A stretch of 64,000 nucleotides of DNA from Perca fluviatilis (lineage: Eukaryota; Chordata; Actinopteri; Perciformes; Percidae), in assembly GCF_010015445.1 (NCBI RefSeq), contig NC_053134.1, forward strand, positions 9,973,265 to 10,037,264, written 5' to 3'. The notes under the pieces are model-generated. The model was not told the origin of the DNA. It ran no database searches and worked only from the letters and a program-made list of their open reading frames with translations. This document shows positions 13,701 through 32,977 of this stretch, piece by piece. The position numbers and the translations under genes were made by a program. The first letter of the stretch is position 1, and the number at the start of each line of letters is the position of its first letter.

Positions 13701-16700
13701 TAAACCATACTGGATTCAGAAGCAGAAATGTGGATACACATGGAAAGATGAATGTTGTTCAGTATATACATTAGTAAAATAACGTCTCTGCACCATCTGT
13801 ATTAGCTCTTTATTTTATTATTATTTTTTGTATTAGAGCATGTAATCTCACTGTAATTTCAATCAAAACACAACATGTTGGCCCTCATCTAATATCATCT
13901 TAAGTGAGAGAATGTGAGAGCACAATAAACTGGGGAACTGGTTTATTGTAGTTTTTTTTTTTTTACTCAGCATACTCATACATAATAGTGAGGCTCTGCA
14001 CAAGCAAACAGCATGGCATATCATCACAGCAGGTGTTTGCGCATGTTGTTGTGGGGGTGCGGGGCGGGGGGGGGGGGTAACTGAATTGTGAGGTCTAGAT
14101 GGTATTGTTCTTCACAGGGAAGGACTCAAAGGACATTTTAATGAATGGCGCTTGGGGAATGCAGTAGGCTTGTCTGTCATGGCAGAAGGGGGGATATATA
14201 CTGTGTTTCTGATGTAGACACTGAATTACTGAAAAGGAGATCCGGGCACTCATAATATGGGTAAAACAGGTCAATTGAGCAAAAAGCTACAGTGTTGTTC
14301 ATGCTCTTTGCATAAATAAAGTCTTTCACTTTGCAGACCAGAGCTCAGTTCATGTCCACTGCTGCCAGTGAGATTGAAACAAATGGCTGAGAGGTATGCT
14401 CTTGATAAGTTAGATGTGACAGTCGACTCTACACAGCCTTGGGTATCTTCGTTTGTATGTGCTTGTAAACAAATAATGCAATGATGTACAAATATATTCT
14501 AATAACTTTGTTCAGTTTTAAATTCCATGTTTGATGCATTGTATTTGTTACCTACGTTTTTTCTCTCAACTCCCAGTCAAAATGCAGGAGCTAACTGGGA
14601 ATTTATGTGCATACATACATCGTTAATATTACGAGTATGAGTTTCCCTGATATGGTAATATATTTTAATCATTTTAGGATTTCAGTGATTCAAATGAGCA
14701 GGTTTCTCCAGCTGGGTGGGATTAGTGATGCTCGGCTAAATGTGTGTGGAGTAGCTAAACGCTGTGTAGGATTGTGCAGTCGTCTGTGCAATTGCTTGAA
14801 TGCTTGTGTATGTTTTGTGTGTAACCTGTGTGTAATAAGCATCTGACCCTGCCTGGATCATTTCCCTTCTTGGTTTTAATTAGGTTGTAAATGTCAACAT
14901 ATGAACCATTCTCTTCCGCTGTGTGAAGCATGTGTGCAGTGTTCGTTGTTTGCCCTGCTGGACGAAAGGACTGCTGTTCATCTTTTGTCACATGTTGACT
15001 CGTCAGATAATTAGAGTATGTGAATGACTCAAAGGCAGGGCCAAAAATAGCTGCTTCAGGAGTCTCTTACTCCATCCTTCCCAATATGCATTACAACAGA
15101 AGCAGGGGATACACGTCTTGGCAACCACCAATTAAGACCACATTCACACAAGGGCTATTGCTTCATCCAAGCTCTGAGAATAATGAGCTAAAGTAAACAG
15201 TAATTACTGGAACCAGGTCATTGACTACAGTTCTGTCTCTGACTGGCCCTATGGGATTTCTAGGCAAGGGAACATCTCCATATAGCCGCTGGATAGCAAT
15301 AGGTGACCTTATGGCTTGCAATAAAATCCATTTATCTTTCTGAATTTCCATCAAGTATTTTTCATACCAGCCCGCTTCCCACCGCACACATGTTGCCAAA
15401 TCCAGCTATGTTCATATGCCATAGAGATTGATGAAACATATATCCACACTTCACTATTTATTTAGTGTATGATGATATATCTGTCCATGATGCCCGTATT
15501 CGCAGTGTGAATTATGCATGTAGTATAGATTTGCCCCCCCGATATGAAGAAGTGAGGAAAGACATGACCATGCAGGCTGACATTACATTAGGGAGAGATC
15601 AGTATGGACTTGACAATAGTTATTCCAATCCAAAAGCGAGAGGTCAAACTTTGAATTAACAATATGGGTCAACAGCACAGACAGGACTTGTGTTCTCAAG
15701 TTGTATGAGACCCTCCTCAACAGAAAAATGGCAGCATTTGATGTTTGTTCAAGTGATTAAAATGACCTATGTTCACGCAACCTCCTGGGTTGTTCAAATG
15801 GCTGTCCAGGTGGAAGTAGCATGACATTACACTGCTACAAAAAGTCTTAGGAATCACATTCAGTTACATCATTTTGTTAGGTCCAATGCCAACAGTTTCA
15901 AAAGTGTTTTCTAAAATATTGTTTAGATTGTGGTTAGGTTGAACAAAGAGGTGAATGTCAAACAATGAACAGTATGTAAACTCTTGTCTCCAGATGTGCT
16001 ACGCTCCCATCCATCACCCTGCCCTCCACACCCTTACTTTTCACCCATGCTACATATGGGGCATATTACATGGCATTGAATGTAAATCGAAAGTTGCAGA
16101 ATTGTCCAATATGTACATAATTCCTGTGTGGCCTCAAGATTTTGCTAACTTTTCGCTGGAACCCTGCTCCTTTTTCTTTTTCTTTGTCTCTGTTTGTTCA
16201 TGTTGTTGACGGCCTCAGGATAAGTTTAAAGTTTTCTCTTAAGAATCATTTTCAGTATAAACACATCTTTGCCTCAATCCACTCATGAGTCATGACTTTC
16301 CATTAACTTTCTGTGTAATCAGACTAAAAATTCACTTCGTGTTCAGTGTGTACACATCTTTAGGGAGAAGGTCAAGGTGGATCACTGTGCCTATAACGTA
16401 TACGTGACTTGGAAGTTTTAAATGCCAAAACTTAACCACCCCTTAACCGTAGCTAAACCAGGTCCAAGCGCTTCTTTAGAAATTCTCTTACAGCAACCAA
16501 TATTATTCATTCATTTTTGTAAAGTAAGCACACCTACAGTAGACACAGCCACATGAATTATTCCTTGTTGCTCACAGAAAGGGACTCTAACATGGCCTCA
16601 CATAAGAGCTGCTGATTTATAACTGCACAAGGGAGACCCTACAGTCCGAGTCTCTCTTAATTGCCTTCAGGAGGGTAGGGTGATGTAAAAGCTACTAGGG

Positions 16701-17882
16701 CAGGGCATTAGCAGGATGTTAATCTTGTAGTCGTAGTGTAATAACAAAAGGTATTGAATTATCTGTGTACACTGTCTGCAGGGGGGATAAGGGCCATCGT
16801 AAATGGTGGCTGGTCGTCGTCGGAGCATTAGCAGTGGGTACACAATAAGGCTGCTCTCTCAAATCATTACCATTCATCACTGCTATTATCATTAGAATAT
16901 ATACTCTCATAAACCACACATTACCTCTCAGTGTGCACACATTATAATATACAGTACATAATCTTCCATTGCAAGCCATTTTGCATTTCCACCAAGTCAG
17001 TGACTTGGGAAATATTCTCAGGTGCCAAAATTTGCATACATGTTACAGCCAGTCAGTGTGTGGGTAACATGAAAAATGCAATTTTCTGCGTGGCTTCTCA
17101 CTCTCAGATGGCTGCTGTGCGAGAGAGAGTGAGAGAGAATGCTGGTGCAAAAGGTTTATAGTTTGTTATTGGAAATGGTCATACCTCAGTGAAAGTGATA
17201 CTTTGCCATAAAGTTTTTGTATCAGTCATCCCTCATAGCCTGAATCACTGGACAAAAAAAGTGGTGCCCAAAAGTGGTCGCCTCAGAGAGAATTAAGATA
17301 CCTGGACACCTGTTTTAATAACAGCAAAATAATGTCAAAATGTCCATAAAAATTATATAAACTGGTCGTTGCCAGTGGTTATCCGCTGCTTGTACAGCCC
17401 AGTATCCCTGGGAATGTTTTTTTCATCTCAGAAAATAGTGTGCCTTACAAGGTGGGAGTGTTGATGTTGTGGTGGTGGATGGGTGTCTAGCATGTCTAAT
17501 TTTCATACCTAGCCCTGACCTTAACTTAACCATATTTTATTTGCCATAAGCATGACCCTTTCCTAACCTTAAACATATAGTAGCTGCCATAGATATTGAA
17601 GAAATACATTTAAATGCTGTCATTGAACATAATCCAGGATTTTGCAGAATGGTCCACTATCAAAATTCATGTCTGGTGAGTGGAATCAGGATAGATAAAG
17701 ATCAATTTTACGGACTTTGAGTAAGTGGGGTCTTTTGTAGGATTTTAGTCAGAGTACATGTGTTTGGGATATAGTAAGGAAACAAGATAATACCTGAGAT
17801 TTGGTGTTGATTAAAAAAGATTTTATGCACATTTCGTTTTGCATTAAAATGTCAGCCGCGTTGGGTTTACTATTGGCTTCCA
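10706..17882. other. Non-coding stretch
   Basis: No credible gene. I see a short CA run (10960-10977), a G-rich run at 14051-14077 and otherwise unique-looking A/T-rich sequence. Confidence 0.55.
14051..14077 (+). repeat. G-rich run
   Basis: Runs of five, four and thirteen G separated by one to three bases; enough G tracts for an intramolecular G-quadruplex in principle. Confidence 0.7.
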
Positions 17883-18146
17883 GAGGCCTGTACTACGAAG
17901 CAAGATTTGGCGCAAAGGAGGTAACTTCAGGTTCAACACAGGGTTTTGTGTATCAAAACAGTAGATCACTTGTTACCGGGTTAAATCGCCGTGGTAATTT
18001 ATGCTGAACATCTAATCTGCTTGAGACCAGGTTATGTTTAAGATTAGAGATCAACCAGTGTAAAAGCACCGCCTACTGACCTGACCAATCAATACTCGCT
18101 TGATAACGGCTTCACCGTTCTTTGAAGATCCGGTGGAGCTCGGTGC

Positions 18147-18147
<1 letters not shown>
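17883..18147 (+). repeat. Probable dispersed repeat starting CCTGTACTACGAAGC
   Basis: CCTGTACTACGAAGCAAGAT and the following GGTAACTTCAGG phrase resemble the start of a repeat seen often in fish genomes. It runs into a GA array at 18148. The right boundary is a guess. Confidence 0.45.

Positions 18148-18196
<49 letters not shown>
18148..18196 (+). repeat. (GA)n microsatellite
   Basis: About 24 uninterrupted AG/GA units directly after a G/C-rich segment (GGTGGAGCTCGGTGCGC). Confidence 0.95.
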
Positions 18197-18198
<2 letters not shown>

Positions 18199-20379
18199 GC
18201 TCTCATAAAACTCTCATCTGGAAATTACTTATAAAAAATAATGAGAATTAAAATTCTGGGTAAAGATTTCCTTTGAGTGCAACAGATAAATCTTTGGACT
18301 CTGTACTGTGAATCATTGGGGGTTTTAGATCCATTGTTTCAGAGGTCATGCCAGGTGAAGTGCCCTGCAATGACTTCTCCCACAAAGTAATAGAGGGAGG
18401 AATTTAGTTCAACAAACAGCATATCCAAAACATCCTTTTTCTCTGACAGTAGAGAGGGAATGAAGGGATTTGTTCCAGAGTCACATCTGGCTCCCTGCTA
18501 TTTTGTATCCAGATAATCATCCATCTGAAAAATGAAAGTCTTCTGAAAGGATTTCATGAACAACCACAGCAGTTAAAGTACTCTCTGAGGCTGCGTCAAA
18601 CACTTACCAGCGACAGACTTTTCTTCAATTTTTGCTCTACATAGACAAACCTTTGACGTCCCACGTTAGATTGTTTTGACATGAATACAGCACCGTGGAG
18701 AGTTTCAGCGAGCCACCCAGTGTCCAAGATGTTCAATTTATTACAACCCTCCCTCCTGTGAGTGTTTTGATTCTGCACATCAATAGCACTCAGTAACTTC
18801 TAAACAGAATGAATGAGTGGCCGGTGGGGAAGAAAAAGAGACAACGAACTTCGCCACATGAAGCTCTTTCTTCCTGTCCTGCTGCATTTTCTGTGACAGG
18901 ATTATTCCCAGGCACAGTCGCACACAGTGCATGTAACAGTCTCTTCGTCTTTGCTCTCTGCAAGGGGGCAGCCTCTAAGAGCACTTCTGCAACACATTTG
19001 TGAGTATGAAACTGTAATGAAGTGGCTGAAGTACAAGAGTTTTAACATGGTGCTTTTTGGTTTTTCAGTGTATGGTCTCTGCACTTTTGCACATGTTGTT
19101 CTTTCAACATGGCTTCAGCACAATCCGCCAGCTGTCTGATATTGGCACACAGCGCCAAAAGGGTATTAATCTGCAGCCAGAGAGCCCCAGCGGGACAATG
19201 GATTTGGGCAGGGAGAAAAGGGTAGATGTCTCAGTCCTGAATGTGAGGTGTCAGCATTTGATTAATGCCTGACATCATTGTGCGTTTCCACTTGGGCAGG
19301 CTGATAAACAGAGAAATTGCTGATGGATGGCCACCTTCCTCCGAGATAAGGCTAATTTCTCTCCTTGGGGTATAGGCAATACTAGAAGTTTCTATTTTGA
19401 CATTAAAGACAATGTGTGTATCTAATTGGGTATCTTATTACCTGTTGGTCCACTGCAATAACATGTTCAACTTTGTGCACTCTTTCAGGAAATGGCTTGG
19501 AAACTGGCTGAGGGATAGCCACAATCAGCTTTTGAGACAGATTGCATTTCTTGCAAATGAGCCAAATAGTAAGATGCCAGATATTGAAACATTCACGATA
19601 GCTCATCTTAGTGGCAACCTTGTGTGCAGTGAGGCCTTAAAAAAGGTGCCACATGGGCACATTAATGATTAATCAGTGTGTTGGTGTCACATAAAACATT
19701 GGCAAAACCTAATCAATACTTAAGATGGATGATGATTACGATGGCCAAAGCAAGGGGATTGGTGATCAATTACATGTGCACTGGGTTCAAAACAGTTAAA
19801 ATGAACAGAAACCAGATGTGTCCTTCATTACTTCTTACATCCTAATTCACTGGCTTTGCAATCACCTGGGAGAAATTGTCATGTTTCATTAGGACAGTTC
19901 TCTTTTCCTACTATTAAATAAATAACAAATACACATCGTGGGGGTCCCGCTCTAAATATTATTGTCACCGCAAATTCATCTCAAGGGAAAGTAACATTCA
20001 CTTTAATTTACCCTAAGGGCATGTCTGTTAGGAAGATTTACCATATCTTCCAGGTGCCTGAAATTGATTTGAGGGGCTTCCCAGTACAGCCGGGTAAATG
20101 AAATGTCAACATCTATGTGACGTGATGGAAATTAATGGTATCCAACATAAGAGAGGAAACAGCGAGGGGGTACAAGTAAGAGTACAGTGTAGTTTACTGT
20201 CATGTTTGGTGAGACGGGTTTTCACTCATCCAAGTAAAACCTTTGGACTCTTTACTTGCCACCTAGTGGTCAACTGTAGTTTCATAACCACAAGTAAAGG
20301 GTTAGCTCACCACATCACCAAGTAATCCAGGTTTTGTTTAGTTTATTTTTAATACATATTGCATTGCTTTAAGAAATAA

Positions 20380-20765
20380 TGTCGGTCAGTTCATCCCTTC
20401 GGTCCAAACAAATGTTGAATGGATAGCCATGATATTTTTGTCCCAGCATTCGTGTTTCCCAGAAGATGAATCCTAACGACTTTAGTGATCCCGTGACTTT
20501 TACATTAGTGGTTTTAAATGAAATATCTCAACAATTATAGGATGGATTGGCATAAAAATGTGTTACATAAATCCATGTCTCAGTAGGAACTGTAATCAGT
20601 TTGATGTTCCTTTAATGTTTACTTGTGTGCCATTATCAGGTCATAAGCAAATGTTAACATGCTAAAATGCTAAACTAAGATGGAGAACACTGTAAACGTT
20701 ATATTTACAAGCATCACCCTGCTGTGCCTTAGTAGCTAGCATGGTTGTAGACTGTCTCATTTATG
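20380..20765 (+). repeat. Dispersed fish repeat, copy 2
   Basis: Same family and orientation as 10400-10705 but including more of its left part: AGATGAATCCTAACGACTTT, GAAATATCTCAACAATTATA, then AACATGCTAAAATGCTAAAC and AGCTAGCATGGTTGTAGACT. Confidence 0.7.
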
Positions 20766-26493
<5,728 letters not shown>

Positions 26494-26867
26494 ACTTCAT
26501 TTAGCACTGCTCCACAGGGGAAATCACAGAGACACAGAGAGAGAATAAACAAACAAATCAAAAGCATTAAACCAAACAAACACAACATGGGAGGCTTTTT
26601 TTAAGGACCGTTAGACCTCCATTATCCACCTCAAATTAAATGTCTTCTTTGGTAGACTCCTCTCATTCTGTAGGGATGTATGAACATGGTTAGCACAGGT
26701 TGCAGAAGATAATAAACAAACTGGCTACCAATAATGCTTAAAAGGGTTAAAGTGGATATCAACTATAATCTTAATCACAGTTTATTTCTCTTTTTATAGG
26801 GAATGGAGGAAATGCATTGTGGTTAACCCAAAATAGAAGTTTCTCTGCATGTTCTCTCCAATGCTTT

Positions 26868-29290
26868 TGACATTTTATTAACAAAAATTAATTAAAGTGC
26901 ACAAATGTTTCCACTTTAAGCCTTTTTCAGTGTGCAAATACATCTTAATGTGTGTGTGCCAGTCTCAACTCTTGCAGTCTATATTTAAATGACCCCACCC
27001 ACCATCTTGCAGCTGCAGGCACTCGGTCGTTAGATGATCCAATTAGATGATGCAAGCTACCTACAGAGCTTAGAGAAGGTACAAATCTACCACATCTACT
27101 GGTATCACAAGCAGCAAATTCCTTTCAGTGAAGGGACTTTACACATTACAGATTTTGAGACAGCAAACAGAGAATGAATGAATGCTTCATTTTGAACGTG
27201 TAAAACCTACCCCTTTTCCAGTACTACATAATAATAATAATCATCATCATGAATGACTTCATATTTATATCATATCTTTAACATATTCTTTACAATTTGC
27301 TACATATGTATATATGCACACACCGCAAAAAAGAAAACATACATATTTACATATGTATATATTCACCATAGAAATAAATAATGTAAATAAAGAAATCTGT
27401 GAGAACACCTGGTCGAAACAGAGAAAAGAGATATTGCACAAGCCCAAATACACACAAATAGGAAAATATGTGCATAGCCATATGTTGGCTGGGTTTATGA
27501 TTTAAACAACTTTAAACAACTAAACAAAATTTAGAGAAAGACATGCTTATATTGTTATTATATTTAAATGAATAGTTTAACATTATGGGAAATATGCTTA
27601 TTCACTTTCTTGTAGAGAGTTAGGTATGAAGATCAAGCCACAGCTGGTTTAGCTGCTGGCTACAGCTTAATATTTCATGTACAGACATGAGAGATGTATC
27701 TATCTTCTCATCTAACTCTCAGCAAGAAATAAAATAAGCGTATTTCCCAAAATGTCAAACAACTGTAAACAGGCTGGGCTTATATAGGATTTTGATGTAT
27801 TTAATTGTATCAAGAATGCCATACACATGAAGAAAAAAAAGACATCAAATACAATCGAGGATAAAAACACAATAAAGTCCAGGACTTATTTCCATTGTGG
27901 TCCTCAAGGATACAACTCATCCAGAAAGATTCTATCATAAACACGTTTATTGGTGTTTTTTGCCCCCAACGGTGCCTTCCATTGTTTTACTCAGAATGAT
28001 TATAGCCATATATAGTTTGCTAAGTTTCAATGGGTGTGCTTTTTTATCAACATTAACATAACATTTTATGCATGTTTTAATATTGTTGAAATTTAGCAAT
28101 AAGTATCACAAAATGTACACTGTCTACACAGGAAACAAACTTAAATTACAACAAAAAAATTACTACAATTAAACAACATTTACTGGGCCGATAGTTATGT
28201 TGTTGGGAATCATTATTTTCGGAGCCTGATACATGCTGGTGACTTAAAGTCAGGACAATTCAGCATCTGCTACATTGATTTTTTTTTAAAACAGTTTCTT
28301 ACGAGTCCCACAACTACAAATATCTCTGGAGTGCCCCTTTACCACTTTATTTTTGGTTTTGCAAGAACATTTGTTTGTCAGGTTATTTAGCAAACAACAC
28401 ATACAAATTGACTAGTCATTACAAAGGCTACTTTCTTACTTCTGCTACTTATTGGTCTTTTTTTTTGTTTAGCTTGTATGCAAATAAAAAATTCAAAAGG
28501 TTGAGCAGACAGATGTAGTATTTGTCTGCTCCACTTTTTGAATTATCTGTCTGAATACTACATCAAGCTGTCATCCTGTCCGTGGTTATTTATGTAAGAA
28601 AAATATTGAGAAGCTAAATATTAGAGTTTCATCCGATGATGGGTTATGCCTGAGTAATGAGCTGGAAGGATTAGTTACTTTCGTCATAAGGTCACACAGA
28701 CATTTATAAAGAACTGTTTCTTTTCTATATTTATTCATAATGTCTCTGCCATTATATCTGACCTTATTCAGGTCTTAAATGAGCCATGTAGGAAAATGTC
28801 CATCTCTAAATCACTGCAAATGTGATTCAGCTCTTAGACGGCATCACTTCCATATGTTAAACTGTCTGATTGGTAAATATTTTATCATATGTTTTGGGTG
28901 GCAGCTGCCTGCAGGTAGAACAGTATCAGTCCTATAGGTTTATGCTAGACTATTTTGATAAATGGTTTACTTGTGCTGTAAAGACACTACATTTTAACTA
29001 AATCAAATCATTAAAATATTCATTAATAAATCACACAGAATGTCTATTATAACTTGGCTAAAGAGATACAGTATATGTCCTTGTTAAAATAACCCCATGA
29101 TTGAATAGATCTAGTGCATTTCTGATCTCTGCAGCTTGTATAATCTAATTGGATCACCTAATGACTGAGTTTCTGCAGCTGTGAGATAGTGGGTGGGGTC
29201 AGAGTTAATTTATTTTGCACACTGAATGAGCCATGAGGCTTTGTTCACAACAGTGTCAAAACCATGAGCAACAGTTTTGGGAGTGCAGAA
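26868..29290. repeat. 2.4-kb unit bounded by long imperfect inverted repeats
   Basis: The left core 26988-27062 and the right core 29131-29203 are reverse complements at about four bases in five, sharing GACCCCACCCAC, CAGCTGCAG and TGATCCAATTAGAT. Similarity resumes outside the cores (TTCAGTGTGCAAA near 26925 and, inverted, near 29224; TTTTGACA near 26870 and, inverted, near 29255). The spacer is A/T-rich, non-coding, and contains the small palindromic element at 27571. It could be an old DNA transposon whose ends survive or an inverted duplication. Confidence 0.7.
27571..27762. mobile_element. Palindromic MITE-like element
   Basis: About 60 bases at each end are inverted copies: GTTTAACATTATGGGAAATA on the left and, on the opposite strand, GTTTGACATTTTGGGAAATA from the right. 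The same terminal sequence starts the larger foldback repeat at 50761. It carries no coding capacity. Confidence 0.8.
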
Positions 29291-30235
29291 CATTTCTTCT
29301 GCTTCGGTTTCGATAGACGAACTCACCTGAAAATACCTGACACTTGAGCTTCTTTTTAGCCCTGTGATTGTTGTATATCGCTTCACTACAGAACCATATT
29401 CACCCATCAAAAGCTCCTCTGAAACTTTTATGATGGCCTGTGCATTGTGAAGCTCAATTGGAAATCTCTTGAGTGCATATAGATACAATATTCCAGCTCG
29501 ACCTTTCAATTGAATGGTTAGAAAATAGCTTTAGAAATTGTGAAGGTTAGTCTAAAAGTAGGCATGTAAAGTCCTCAATGCACCTGGATGGTGTATAGAA
29601 ATGGAAAATCAGATGTAGAAAGGAGATAATACAAATCATAAAATCAGCAGAAACAATTGTACTGTACCATAAGATAATGTGATTTAAAAGTAAGGATTCA
29701 GTCAATAAAACCTTGTATTGAATTACACTTGAACTTAAATTTGTATTAAATAAAACTAAGTCCAAATAGTAACAACAATAATAAGAATAATAAGAATAAG
29801 GAAGGAAAATAAAGAAATTACAAAAATAGTTTAAATCCATTTCTGTGAAAGCTATAAAGGGGCCATATATTGGCAAACTCTTTACAGCAAACTCAACACA
29901 GTGAAGTCCTTACTTTCCCAGAATTTCATCATTTCTTTTGTTGCCAACAACTTTTTTTCTTTGAAACCAAACGATGGAAAATAAATGATGGCTAATAGCG
30001 TTTGAATGAAACGGCCTGCAACACAGACAAATACATTGCAGTGCGCCGTCTGAATCCCTTGCTCTCATATTACTTATTGGTCGTCTATATGCAGATTTAT
30101 GGAATTTATTGACACAAAGTATGGCTGAAAATGAAACAAGATTTAAACAGTGAGTCACACTGAAACGGGAGATATTTTCACTATAATCAGTGTAGGGGAA
30201 CAAGAAACACATCCTCATACCTAAACAACAGAATA

Positions 30236-30815
30236 GGTTGATTTCCAACGACTCCCAAAACAACAAATGTGAGCATTCTATTTAATGCTGTGATGCAGTC
30301 GCACGGTGGCCATTTTGAACATGCGACTGCGATGGCAGATTTTATCACATGACCGTTCTATGTAAAGTTGCAGTTTAACACGTTAACGTTGTGAAGCGAA
30401 AATAGTTAAATTCAGGCATTAAAATATACTTAAATACTTAGGGCTAGTAAAACATCAGGGATTGGCTTGAAATTAGACGTGTAAAACTACTAAAATGGGG
30501 GGCCGAATGGGATGTCACAGACGTTATTGCATCACGGACGTCATTGCATAATGCAAAAAAGACCCTAAAAACGCTACCCTTGGTTAATTTCAAAAAGTGA
30601 CCGTTGACTTTGGGTTTCGCACGGTACACAAACTCCGGTCTCCTGAGTTAAAGTCCTGTTCTTGTTTGTGACCAATACACCACCCCAACCTGCCTCCTTA
30701 AGTGGAATTTGGCACTCTTATACTTTATCACCTTGCGTCCTTGTTTTATTCTCGCGATCATTACTAGGGCCACAAGAGGTCACTGCCTAATCTAACAAAC
30801 ATAATTATGAGTCAT
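30236..30815 (-). repeat. Dispersed repeat, inverted relative to 53148-53640
   Basis: The reverse complement aligns along its length with 53148-53640: shared blocks include ATCGCGAGAA, ATAAGAGTGCCAAA, AGTCAACGGTCACTTTTT (one base differs) and GGCCACCGTGCG. Family not named. Shorter related phrases (TTTGTGTCCTGTGTGA...) occur near 35690 and 59195. Confidence 0.75.
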
Positions 30816-32893
30816 TATGAGCTTCTTGCACAATTGACCTATAGGGTTGTTTTTTGAGTGAGGACGGATTGGAAACAAGATATCTGTGTTGCTGCGCAGC
30901 ACACTTACTTTCTCCCTTTTTCATAATTGCCTGTTATACTGTGCTCTTTCTGGTCTTCCACTTCTCTGTTTGACTGACACCATGATTGCAGCATAATGAT
31001 GAGCTGAGGGATTTGAATCAATTCTCCAGAGACAAGGATGCTGTCACCCTTTCACATCAGTCAATTATCATTTTTTTTCTGTAATCGGTAGTCATCTAAA
31101 TCAAATTACAACAAAGGGGATCAAAATCTTTCTTTTCCAGTAAATTATAGACGATGACAAAGTTTTAGCAAAAATGTGGGATGAATTCATTAGAATTAAT
31201 CTGAATTTATCATTGTCACTGTAACACTTGCGTAGGCACTCTAACACTCGAAGCTGTGCTCAATCTGTTAGAAGCTAGGTTTAAAGAGGCTCCCTTTTGG
31301 ATTTTTTTTTTTTTTTTTTTAGGTCAGATTTACCCCATTATGCGGCGAATAGGAAAAGGCTTTATCCCATTTGTAAAAAGAATCACTTAGAGTAAAAACA
31401 CTTTTAGCATTTATTATTAACGCAGAGGTGCCTGATCTCAATTTGCCATGCAACCATCCCTCCTGTTCCACAATGCCTCGCCTTAATTTCTTAATTTAAA
31501 AGTTTTACAGCTAAAAATTGTCAGTGTAGACAGGAACAACTTATCCTGGCTTTTAAATTATTCATTAGAGCAAATTGTAATTAATTGATATTTGGCATCA
31601 AGAACATACCTAATCAGTGCAAATAAAAAAACAATGTAGGTGGACCAGCAAATGAAAACCACTGCAGTGCATGCAGTGACTTTGATTTGTAAATAGCTGC
31701 CAGACACTGTGGCGTGCATAGCTGAGTGTCCTTGCCGATCTATTGCAAAGCCTCATTTGCTGTGTGCGTAGTCTTATCTATTTACTTTTGCTCTGTATAA
31801 CTTACTGATTGTTACCTGTTGGCTGATTACAGCAATGTTTATTTCCCTGCTTGTTGGCAAATAATCCCTTCACTATATCCTCACTGGCTTCATTAACTTC
31901 CACATTTCTAATCAAGATAAGGGGAATTACATTGAGGCAACAAAACAATATAAACACACATAGGAGCACTGCAAACAAAGCCCATACTCTTGCAATTCAG
32001 TTATCAGTGTTGAAACTTATCATATACCAATTTCGTTTTTATGACCACGTGCAGCTTTGACATCAGTGGAATCAACAGTCCAGAGAAACTGAAGCAGGAA
32101 TATTCTATTCTATAATAAATAACACAGGATTTAGTATTTTCATTCTGTCTGTGACTGTAGTAGTACATGCCTTAATTCCCCAATGTGCATGAAAAAAGAA
32201 ATTGAGGGATGTATACCAGTTGTTGTGACTGTGTTAGATGGATGTGGGTGTAACACCAATGGTAAAAATCTAGTTTAAAAAAAAAATTTTTAAAATAAAA
32301 GAGCAGTGCAGCTAAATCTGGCAGACAAGACTCGTGAATATCAACATTGCATTTTAAAATTCTAGATTGGCTGACTTCTCGATGCGCTTCTTCACTGCCT
32401 GTGAATGCTGCATTTGGAGTAGACAGCTTATCAACATGAGGGCTGGGGCAGGAATTTGACCAACAGAGGGGGAGCAGTTGGTGGGGCGAACAATTTCTCT
32501 TTGCTGATATGAATCGTTGCATACTTTAGCTCTAATGTCACATAATAACTCAGCACTTTGAAACTACTTGTTGAGTCTGAAATTGAGTTGAACCTCATGC
32601 ACACCAATGACATTTAGGTGTGTGGGCTCTTGTTGCAGTGTTCCTGTGTTGCAGGTTGAGGGTGGCAGAAAAAGGAGTGTTGCTCCAGTACATGTGCTTC
32701 AAGTTGTTGGGTTGTTGGTGCGTTTTAACAGCATATCATGTCTACAGTAGTTATGTGCGATAATTTTGTTTGGAGCAGCAAAAAAATGAATTCAGTGAGA
32801 GCTAAAAGGCACGGAAGTACTCAGTGACTGTCACATTAACTTAGCCATAATTTTGGTAAATATGGGCATAATTCTCTAAATTACTATGATACC

Positions 32894-32977
<84 letters not shown>

